From positions 1 to 55,846 of the forward strand of contig CANQMN010000013.1 of assembly GCA_947624965.1 (NCBI GenBank): a stretch of 55,846 nt of DNA. The letters run 5' to 3'. The stretch is from an uncultured Clostridia bacterium. GTDB taxonomy: Bacteria; Bacillota; Clostridia; Christensenellales; Borkfalkiaceae. Positions 40,276-46,823 of this stretch are shown one piece after another. The first letter of the stretch is position 1; every line of letters begins with the position of its first letter. Position numbers and translations under genes: made by a program. Under the pieces are notes generated by a model that worked only from the letters and a program-made list of their open reading frames with translations, had not been told where the DNA came from and did no database searches.

Positions 40276-40703
40276 TGATACGCTTCCCACAGAATGTGCG
40301 CGTTCCGCTCGATCGTGCTGCAAAAGCCGAGCAACGCCTCTTCCGAATAGGTCGAATAGGGAAAAACGTGCGTCTCCACGTTTCCTCCGCCGTAATTGAT
40401 GCGGAGCGTTACGTCGAACTTCGGAAGCGGCAGCGGCGTCTTGCATTTGCGGGGCGAGAGGCTGAAATATGCCTCCATCGTCTTTTCGTACCGCTCCGCC
40501 TCCTCCCGCCCGAACGTCGCGCACTCGATGAACGGAATGCCTGCGCGGTTGAACGTGGGATAGACGATCCCGTGCACGCGCCCGCGGATAAAATAAAAGA
40601 CGATGTGATCGTCCAGTTGTTGCAAACGGTAGAAAAGGTGGCGGAAGTCGCGTTCAAACTTTTTTCTGTCCCGCTGGGTGCGCATTCCGTAAGTTACTTC
40701 CAT
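40257..40703 (-). CDS. Conserved-looking 148-aa protein, unknown function
   Basis: Starting at ATG 40703 (AAGAGGCGG upstream) the product has 148 residues. It has a basic start (MRTQRDRKKFERDFRHLFYRL), a central alpha/beta part (DDHIVFYFIRGRVHGIVYPTFNRAGIPFIECATFG), and a beta-rich end. There is no signal peptide, membrane helix or cysteine cluster. An in-frame ATG at 40685 is a possible alternative start. The frame stays open to 41024, but that extension covers an apparent promoter region and is rejected. I do not recognise the family. It is convergent with the bile salt hydrolase gene. Confidence 0.55.
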   Translation of the reverse strand: MEVTYGMRTQRDRKKFERDFRHLFYRLQQLDDHIVFYFIRGRVHGIVYPTFNRAGIPFIECATFGREEAERYEKTMEAYFSLSPRKCKTPLPLPKFDVTLRINYGGGNVETHVFPYSTYSEEALLGFCSTIERNAHILWEAYQTGGNL

Positions 40704-40844
40704 GGTTCCGCCTCTTGCCCGATCGAAATCGCTTTTTTGCGAATACAGTTTACCATAATCTGCCGCCGATTTCAAGCTCTGCGCTCCGTTTCTTAAAATT
40801 TTCGCAGACGAACGCAAGGTTTTTTGTTTGACGTTTGAAATAGC

Positions 40845-40873
40845 TTGCTTTTTTGCAAAAAATGATGTAAGAT
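40845..40873 (+). promoter_or_regulatory. Promoter candidate upstream of the tRNA-Arg region
   Basis: TTGCTT (40845-40850), 17-bp spacer, TAAGAT (40868-40873). It precedes both the partial tRNA copy (40977) and the full tRNA-Arg (41139). Confidence 0.4.
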
Positions 40874-40976
40874 ATTGGTCGAAAAGAAAAGACGCGCGCT
40901 TCGGTCCGTATGGGCGGTCGCGCAAGCGATCCGCGAAGGCGCCCCGCCAAAGACGGGACAAGCGCGGAAAGAGACT

Positions 40977-41008
40977 GCTTCCGTAGTTAAATGGATATAA
41001 CAAGCCCC
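40977..41008 (+). pseudogene. Partial tRNA-Arg copy (5' half)
   Basis: These 32 bases are identical to the first 32 bases of tRNA-Arg at 41139 and stop matching at the anticodon loop. The continuation cannot fold into a tRNA. The 162-bp offset between copies suggests a duplication, or a scar of an element that used this tRNA as attachment site. Confidence 0.75.
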
Positions 41009-41138
41009 GCCTTCGTCGGCGCAAACTTCGCTTAAATGCCCTTCCCGCTCCGCGGCAAGAGCAAGTACGCTCCGTTGCGTCTCCTCTCCCTCACAAAAAT
41101 ACTTCGTCTTTTTGCGGGGAACCCAAATTCAATTTCAC

Positions 41139-41213
41139 GCTTCCGTAGTTAAATGGATATAACAAGCCCCTCCTAAGGGCTAGTTATGGGTTCGATTCCC
41201 GTCGGGAGTACCA
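41139..41213 (+). tRNA. tRNA-Arg (anticodon CCT)
   Basis: Acceptor GCTTCCG pairs with CGGGAGT (with wobbles). Anticodon stem AGCCC/GGGCT holds loop CTCCTAA with anticodon CCT. T-loop TTCGATT and encoded CCA complete it; 75 nt with CCA. Confidence 0.93.
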
Positions 41214-41255
41214 GTGTCCGCCCAAGCCGTTTGGCTTGGGCGGACACTGGTTTTT
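41214..41255 (+). terminator. Terminator of tRNA-Arg
   Basis: Perfect 15-bp stem (41214-41228 with 41233-41247, loop GTTT), followed by TGGTTTTT. Confidence 0.9.
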
Positions 41256-41264
41256 CGGGGAGGG

Positions 41265-41293
41265 AGCGAACCCATCGGGTTCGCCCCGCCCGC
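41265..41293. repeat. 29-bp direct repeat X, copy 1
   Basis: Identical to 41391-41419. It contains the small palindrome CGAACCC-ATC-GGGTTCG. Confidence 0.85.
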
Positions 41294-41308
41294 ACGTTCT
41301 TTATGCCG

Positions 41309-41360
41309 TCCAAGGGCGGCACGAGGCGCGAAGCGACGAAGTATTCCCGCCCCGTACTTC
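41309..41360. repeat. 52-bp direct repeat Y, copy 1
   Basis: Identical over 52 bp to 41536-41587; no coding role is seen. Confidence 0.85.
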
Positions 41361-41390
41361 TCCTTCGGCGCGTGAACAGCGCGACGAGGA

Positions 41391-41419
41391 AGCGAACCCA
41401 TCGGGTTCGCCCCGCCCGC
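41391..41419. repeat. 29-bp direct repeat X, copy 2
   Basis: Identical to 41265-41293. Confidence 0.85.
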
Positions 41420-41481
41420 GCGTCGGCGTACGCGTGCTTTTTACGCTTTTCTTACGAAAAGGCTCTTTTCGCCCGCGACGC

Positions 41482-41528
41482 CTCCTTTTCCCAAAAAATC
41501 TTTGCTGCGCAAATCTTTTTCGGGAGCC
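41482..41528. repeat. Dispersed stem-loop repeat, copy 3
   Basis: Matches 2396-2440 about 39 kb away, except for one extra T and one extra A placed to lengthen the inner stem by one pair (TTTGC-TGC-GCAAA). Confidence 0.8.
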
Positions 41529-41535
41529 CTCTCCT

Positions 41536-41587
41536 TCCAAGGGCGGCACGAGGCGCGAAGCGACGAAGTATTCCCGCCCCGTACTTC
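41536..41587. repeat. 52-bp direct repeat Y, copy 2
   Basis: Identical to 41309-41360. The whole 41256-41732 stretch is a gene-free mosaic of such repeats. Confidence 0.85.
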
Positions 41588-41732
41588 GCCGCGCCATCAT
41601 GAATTTTTACGGGGCAAGAAATATGCAAGGTATCTCGGGAATGAAGAGATCGCGACCCAGAATGTTCAAATTAGAACATGATATCGGAACGCGGGGCTGT
41701 CGCTTGCGGGATAAAAAGACCGAAAAAATAAT

Positions 41733-41770
41733 AGAGCAGCGGGAGCGGAGTGATTCGCTCCCGCTGCTCT
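41733..41770 (-). terminator. Terminator of the AraC-linked surface operon
   Basis: A perfect 15-bp stem (41733-41747 with 41756-41770, loop GAGTGATT). On the minus strand it is followed by a T-rich tract, about 90 nt past the stop of the last gene. Confidence 0.85.
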
Positions 41771-41859
41771 TTCCGAAAAAATGCAACGTCCGGCTTATTT
41801 CTCTGTGATGGAACAGGCACGCCCTGCACCGTATCCGACGCGGGCGGTTCCGCGAAAGA

Positions 41860-42792
41860 TCAATAGAACTCCGTCCACTCGCTCTCGTTGAGTTTCCAGA
41901 CGGCGCGGAGCGTTATGCTTTCCGTTCTGTTCCACGTACCGTTCGTGAACTTCTCCTGCGTCCCGTCGATGACCCAGTAGAGGAAAATCTGTTCCTCGCA
42001 ATCCGGCGTGTACAGATTATACGGCGCATCGTACGTTACGGTCATCGTCTCGCTTTGGATGTCCGCCTCGACGCCGTTGAGATCGTACGTAATGGTGTAC
42101 TCGTTGGGGGTCTCTACGGCGGTAACCGTGATGTTTTCCGTGATCGACGAGAAATCCGTTCTGTCCCACACGACGGTGTAACCCGTCTTTTCATGGGGTT
42201 GGGGAATATCCGTGAGCGCACTCCCCTTTGTTACCTCGCGCGTAACGTTCGTATATCCCGTTTGAACGAACGTGACCACCACGGTCTCCACCACGTTCGG
42301 CGTCCATGCTGCCGTGAGGGAGACGTTCTCCGCGATCTTCCACGTGCCCGTGCTTGCGACCGCCGTCTCGCCGCGCATCCATGCCGTGAACGTATAGCTA
42401 TCGTTCGCGGGAGTGGGCGTGGGCAACGTATAGGAAGCGTCGTAGGTTACCTGCACGCTGTCCGGTTCCACCGTCCCGTCGCCCGCGTCGAGGCTGACGG
42501 TGTAGCGGTTTGCCGTCTCCACGGCGGTAACCGTGATGTCTTCCGTCAGAGCGGAAAAATCCGACCTGTCCCACGCGACGGTATAGCCCGTGCGGGGCGT
42601 GGGAGCGGGGATATCCGTCAGCGTTTCGCCCTTTTTCAGCTCGCGCGTAACGTCCTCCTGTCCCGCCTGTACAAACGTTATCTTGACCGTCTCGTCGGGC
42701 TCGGGCGAGGGCGGCGTTTTTTCGGCGCATCCTGCAAAGAGCGCGACCGCGCAAACGGCGGCAAAGAGCGAAAACAAAAAGCGTTTCATCAT
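41860..42792 (-). CDS. Lipoprotein with InlB/Listeria-Bacteroides-type repeats
   Basis: The 310-residue product has a signal and lipobox ALFAGC (Cys22). The mature protein contains four beta-rich repeats of about 65-70 residues in two alternating types. One type is VKITFVQAGQEDVTRELKKG..LTDIP.P..RTGYTVAWDRSDFSALTEDITVTAVE, at about 36-90 and 165-230. The other is YTVSLDAGDGTVEPDSVQVTYDASYTLPTPTP, at about 95-160 and 232-300. The second type resembles the InlB B / Listeria-Bacteroides repeat, a small beta-grasp unit of surface proteins in protein or carbohydrate contact. Location: outer face of the membrane. It is the last gene of the six-gene operon, 12 nt after the second SGNH gene. ATG 42789 is an alternative start. 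Confidence 0.82.
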   Translation of the reverse strand: MMKRFLFSLFAAVCAVALFAGCAEKTPPSPEPDETVKITFVQAGQEDVTRELKKGETLTDIPAPTPRTGYTVAWDRSDFSALTEDITVTAVETANRYTVSLDAGDGTVEPDSVQVTYDASYTLPTPTPANDSYTFTAWMRGETAVASTGTWKIAENVSLTAAWTPNVVETVVVTFVQTGYTNVTREVTKGSALTDIPQPHEKTGYTVVWDRTDFSSITENITVTAVETPNEYTITYDLNGVEADIQSETMTVTYDAPYNLYTPDCEEQIFLYWVIDGTQEKFTNGTWNRTESITLRAVWKLNESEWTEFY

Positions 42793-42804
42793 TTTTTCCT
42801 CCCG

Positions 42805-44712
42805 TCAGTATTCGATTCCGTATTTTTGGGCGATCTCGATCAGCCCTGTTTTGAGATAGGAAAACGTGTGGCGCAGCCCTTCGAGATCGAGGTGCGTCCA
42901 AAATTCCCAGCCCACGGGGTACATATTCGCGTAGTCCTGCGCGGCGGTGAATGTATTCACGTACTCGCAATAGGCGTGCGCGGACGCATATTCGATCATC
43001 GTATTGTTGATGCGGCGGATCCCCTCCCAATATTCCGTTCTTCCCGGCAGAGGGAGCGCCGACGTGAACACGACGACGGCATTCGGCGCGTACCTTCTCG
43101 TCATCTCGTAGAGCGTGTTCATGTTGTCCATGATCTCCGCGTCCGTCATATTGTAGTAAGCGTGATCGTTTGTCGTAATATTCATGACGACCATCGTGGG
43201 TTTATAGGTGAGAACGAGCGCCTTGTAGTACTCGATCATGTCGTGGCTCGTGCTCCCCGCGACGGAGTTGTTGAGAACTTCGAGCTCGGGGCGGAAGTCC
43301 TCCGCGATGGTGTGGTAGAGGCTGGGATTGGAGTTCCCGTAGACGACGATCTTCCCCATTTGGTTCGGCGTGTAGACACCGCCGTCCTTGGCGATGAAGG
43401 AGATCGCGCCCACATACTTGTTGGAGTAGTTGCAGACGACGTAGCGCGCGTAATATACGGCGTTTGCCGTCACCGTCCTTCCGACGGGATTGACGGGGAG
43501 CAAGTTGTCCGCATCCGTCGTCCAACAATGGAACTGGTACAGGAGCCAACCGTTCTCCGAGGAATAGGTAAATTTGAAGGGCATATCCGCCCATGTGAGC
43601 ACATGACCCGCGCGGAACTTTTTCACCGTGCGCCCGCCCGCGTCTCCGTAATCGAAGGTAACGGTACAGAGCGCGTCCTCTCCCGCGGGGGCGTTTTGCA
43701 TCGCCGCGTCCGTCTCCACGTGATCGCACGCGGAGCACAGCGCATAGGCGACGCCGTCCCCGTCCGATCTCCACGCGCCGAGCGTATGCCCCGCGGCGGG
43801 TTGGACGGAAGTCCGCATCTTTTCTCCGCAGGAGGAACAGGTGGAAACGGTGTAGCCGTCGCTCACGCAGGTCGCATCTACGCGGTCTCCCTCGGACATG
43901 GTATGCTCGTGCGGGGTCGTCCCCTGCATAAAGGAGACGTCGCCGAAATACACGGGCGTCGCGCTCTCATAGGCGTTGTGCGGCGCGATCACCATGCGCA
44001 GACGGCAGGGATATTTTAAGCCGAGCGCGATAAAGGAAGCGAACGTCGTCGCCGTGGGATGGACGGCGGCGTCCGTGCCGCCCAAATCGTCCGCCCCGCC
44101 GAGGTAGCTCGTTACGGGCAAGTATACCCAGCCCTCGAAGGCTTCGCCGAGATCCACGAAGGAATCCTCGACGGTCTTTTCCTGCCAGCCGTCCCCTTCG
44201 ATATGGCGGATATACGCGGGCGAGCCCGTCTGCGGCACAAGCGTGAAGATATGCTTCGTGTCGTACCAATCCGGAGAGGCGAGATCGGAGAGCGCAATGC
44301 GCAGCGAAATTTTGGTATCCTCGCTGTCTGTAAGGTCGGTGGCGTCCAGATAGAAGCACAGCCCGTCCGCCTGCTCGACGGAGGCGCCGCCCGCAAAGAC
44401 CTGCGCCATTTGGCGGATGAGGACATCCCCTCCCGCGCCGTAAATGTAGCGCATCGTCTCTCCTTCGTGCACGGTCGTGCCGTAGCCGAGCGCCGTCGTC
44501 TCCTGATTGGAGTTCCAGTCGAAGATGTTGGTGTATCCCGTGCGGTCGTCGATGCCCGCGACTTCCTGCATGAGCTTCCCGCTCGGATCCGTCTTGGGGG
44601 CGAAGTCGTAGACGGACGTCTCGGCGGTCGCCGTGCGGATCGCGGGAAGCGCCGCCAGCGCGAGCACAAGAGAAAGGGACACTGCGCCGCATTTCTTCAA
44701 AAGATTTGTCAT
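42805..44712 (-). CDS. Secreted SGNH-type hydrolase with Cys-rich module
   Basis: The 635-residue protein has a type I signal (cleavage after RTATA, about residue 30). A beta-sandwich domain (about 35-275) looks like a carbohydrate-binding module. It is followed by a Cys-rich module (CVSDGYTVSTCSSCGEKMRT..PAAGH, about 280-310) of the same type as in the protein at 32642. The C-terminal SGNH domain (about 450-635) has block I VVYGNSNPS with Ser461, block II NNSVAGS, block III ITTNDH, and the DLEGLRH Asp/His block V. Block I reads GNSN instead of GDSL, yet the serine and other blocks are kept. Likely an esterase (deacetylase) of polysaccharide. It starts 4 nt after the GLUG lipoprotein. Confidence 0.8.
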   Translation of the reverse strand: MTNLLKKCGAVSLSLVLALAALPAIRTATAETSVYDFAPKTDPSGKLMQEVAGIDDRTGYTNIFDWNSNQETTALGYGTTVHEGETMRYIYGAGGDVLIRQMAQVFAGGASVEQADGLCFYLDATDLTDSEDTKISLRIALSDLASPDWYDTKHIFTLVPQTGSPAYIRHIEGDGWQEKTVEDSFVDLGEAFEGWVYLPVTSYLGGADDLGGTDAAVHPTATTFASFIALGLKYPCRLRMVIAPHNAYESATPVYFGDVSFMQGTTPHEHTMSEGDRVDATCVSDGYTVSTCSSCGEKMRTSVQPAAGHTLGAWRSDGDGVAYALCSACDHVETDAAMQNAPAGEDALCTVTFDYGDAGGRTVKKFRAGHVLTWADMPFKFTYSSENGWLLYQFHCWTTDADNLLPVNPVGRTVTANAVYYARYVVCNYSNKYVGAISFIAKDGGVYTPNQMGKIVVYGNSNPSLYHTIAEDFRPELEVLNNSVAGSTSHDMIEYYKALVLTYKPTMVVMNITTNDHAYYNMTDAEIMDNMNTLYEMTRRYAPNAVVVFTSALPLPGRTEYWEGIRRINNTMIEYASAHAYCEYVNTFTAAQDYANMYPVGWEFWTHLDLEGLRHTFSYLKTGLIEIAQKYGIEY

Positions 44713-44716
44713 GTTC

Positions 44717-46819
44717 TCACCCCCTTGTCCCCTTCGTAACGTTTATAAGCGACGCGTCGGAAGAAGAAAATCCGACCGTATCCGAAACGCGCGTCGCGCC
44801 CGCGGGCGCGGTTACAGTGCCGTAGGTGATACAGTCGCGCAACGTCCCCGCACCGGAGACATGCCCCGCGATCCCGCCGACGTTGGCGGCTTCCGTGCAG
44901 GTGGACGCGACGTCCGCATCGTTCATACAGCCCTCGACGCGGCTCCCCGCGTTCATCTGCGAATATCCGAAGATCCCGCCGACGTAGATATATCCCTCCA
45001 CGCCGCCGAAATTGTCGCAGTTCTCCACGACGGAGCCGCGATAGACGGAACCCGCGATGCCGCCCGTGCCGCCCCGCCGCGATTCCGTTCCTCCCTCTTC
45101 GGTAAAGTCGCTCTCATAGATGCCTCCGCCGCCCTTTACCGTGCCGTAGTTGTCGCTCCCGCGGACGATGACGCCGCTCCCGAGCATCCCGACGACGCCG
45201 CCGACATGGCACCCGCTGACGTCGAAGCGCGTGGAAGAGACCGCGCCGCGGTTGATACAATCTTCCACCTTCTCCGCGTTCTGATACGCCCAGCCGACGA
45301 TCCCGCCCACGCCGTAGCGCGCGGTAACGGCGGCTTTGTTTTCGCACCCCGTCACGAAGAAATGATCGAGATATCCCACGATGCCGCCCGTGCGGTAACC
45401 GCCGTAGACCTCGCCCTCGTTGACGCATTCCTCCACGCGGTTATAGGAGTATCCCACGATGCCGCCCGCATTGCGCAGACCGCACGTTATTTTGCCGCTG
45501 TTTTTACAGCCGTTGAGGAACATGATGTCCGCGGAGTACTGCCCGGTCGTCCCCGAAATGCCGCTGATGCCGCCCACGCAGTTGAATCCGTGCACGTCGC
45601 CGCGGTTCTCGCAGTCCACGAGCGCAAGCGCGCTGTTGCCGCAGATACCGCCCACGCCGTAGCCGCCCGAGATCTCCCCTTCGTTCACGCATCCGACGAT
45701 ATGGAAGGAGGGAATTTCCTCTTCGAGGGGCGGAACGGAGTTGCGGAAGGGATAGTAGCGATATCCCACGATGCCGCCCACATAGCCCGTATCGTCCGTA
45801 ACCTCCACGTCCAGTTCGCCGTAATTGTTGCAGTTTTCCATGATCCCGGACGACCAGCCCGCAATGCCGCCGAAGTACATGGCGCGCTCTTCGATCGCGG
45901 AACGGGAATCCGCCGTGATCGTGCCGTAGAAATTGCAATCGGACACGACGGAATATTTGTTCTGATAGAGATAGTCGTTTTGGTAGTGCACGCCGCCGAC
46001 GACGCCGCCGAGATAGGCGTCCCCCTCGATGGCGACATAGCTGTCGCAACCCCTTATGCACGCGCCGTTGTTCATGCCGCCCGCGACGCCGCCCACATAG
46101 GAGTGCGAATACGCGCTCTCGAAATGCACGCGCATCTCGCCGTATACGTCCACATTCTCCACCGTTCCCGTCAGATATCCGAACATTCCCTGATAGGAAG
46201 CCGTCGTATCGATCGCGATGCCCTCCACCTTGTGTCCGCCGCCGTCGTAAACGCCCGTGAACGGAATGCCGTACACGCCGACGGGCGAATAGGGTCCGCC
46301 GCCGAAGTCGAGATCCGCCGTCTGCAAGAAGTGCAGCCCTTTCACGTCCGTTCCCGCCCGCACGAGCTTGGAAAGAAGCGCGAGGTCCTCCGTGCTCGAA
46401 ATCTCATAGGGAGCCGTCTCGGTGCCCTCGCCCGCAAACGCGGAAAGGCTTTCGTCCGGCTCCAAAACGGGAGGCGGTTCGGGCGCAACGACCTGCACGA
46501 CGAGGGACGCCGTCCTCTCCTCCGCGCGCGCCGTGATCTGCGCGTAGCCCGCGCCCCGCGCGAGGACGGTGCCCGTCTCGTCCACGGAGGCGACGTCCCC
46601 GTCCGAAGTGCGGTATTCCACGCGCGCCGCATAGCCGAGCGGATCGAAGGAGAGCGAGGTCTCCCGCGACTCCCCCACCGTGAGCACGATCGTCTCCTCG
46701 GTGAAGGAGATCCCCGCGAGCGCGACGGGCTCCTCGGGCGTGTCCGCGCACCCCGCAAAGGCGAGCGCGACGCATCCCGCGAGGACTGCCGCAAACAGTT
46801 TTTTCGCAAAACCTTTCAT
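44717..46819 (-). CDS. GLUG-repeat lipoprotein with Big2-like domain
   Basis: The 700-residue lipoprotein has lipobox AFAGC (Cys24). It has a Big2-like Ig domain (about 33-112: ISFTEETIVLTVGESRETSLSFDPL..SVDETGTVLARGAGYAQIT) and the GLUG entry motif GTETAPYEISSTEDLALLSKLV..LHFLQTADLDFGG. About fifteen repeats of 30-40 residues with YVGGIVGY-like cores and CxNxGEV segments run to the end. Such arrays form elongated right-handed beta-helices in adhesins or carbohydrate-binding surface proteins. Many repeats have a cysteine in the same place (GCVNEGE, DCENRGD, GCKNSGK), so stacked cysteines may line the helix. Second of two tandem GLUG proteins, 4 nt after 46824-49391. Confidence 0.85.
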   Translation of the reverse strand: MKGFAKKLFAAVLAGCVALAFAGCADTPEEPVALAGISFTEETIVLTVGESRETSLSFDPLGYAARVEYRTSDGDVASVDETGTVLARGAGYAQITARAEERTASLVVQVVAPEPPPVLEPDESLSAFAGEGTETAPYEISSTEDLALLSKLVRAGTDVKGLHFLQTADLDFGGGPYSPVGVYGIPFTGVYDGGGHKVEGIAIDTTASYQGMFGYLTGTVENVDVYGEMRVHFESAYSHSYVGGVAGGMNNGACIRGCDSYVAIEGDAYLGGVVGGVHYQNDYLYQNKYSVVSDCNFYGTITADSRSAIEERAMYFGGIAGWSSGIMENCNNYGELDVEVTDDTGYVGGIVGYRYYPFRNSVPPLEEEIPSFHIVGCVNEGEISGGYGVGGICGNSALALVDCENRGDVHGFNCVGGISGISGTTGQYSADIMFLNGCKNSGKITCGLRNAGGIVGYSYNRVEECVNEGEVYGGYRTGGIVGYLDHFFVTGCENKAAVTARYGVGGIVGWAYQNAEKVEDCINRGAVSSTRFDVSGCHVGGVVGMLGSGVIVRGSDNYGTVKGGGGIYESDFTEEGGTESRRGGTGGIAGSVYRGSVVENCDNFGGVEGYIYVGGIFGYSQMNAGSRVEGCMNDADVASTCTEAANVGGIAGHVSGAGTLRDCITYGTVTAPAGATRVSDTVGFSSSDASLINVTKGTRG

Positions 46820-46823
46820 TTAT

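Noticed and set aside
40704-41024. N-terminal extension of the 148-aa protein
   Set aside because: It covers the AT-rich promoter-like region and lacks a ribosome site; ATG 40703 has one.
41236-41808. A 190-codon open frame after tRNA-Arg
   Set aside because: It runs through terminators and non-coding direct repeats and changes character with each repeat module.
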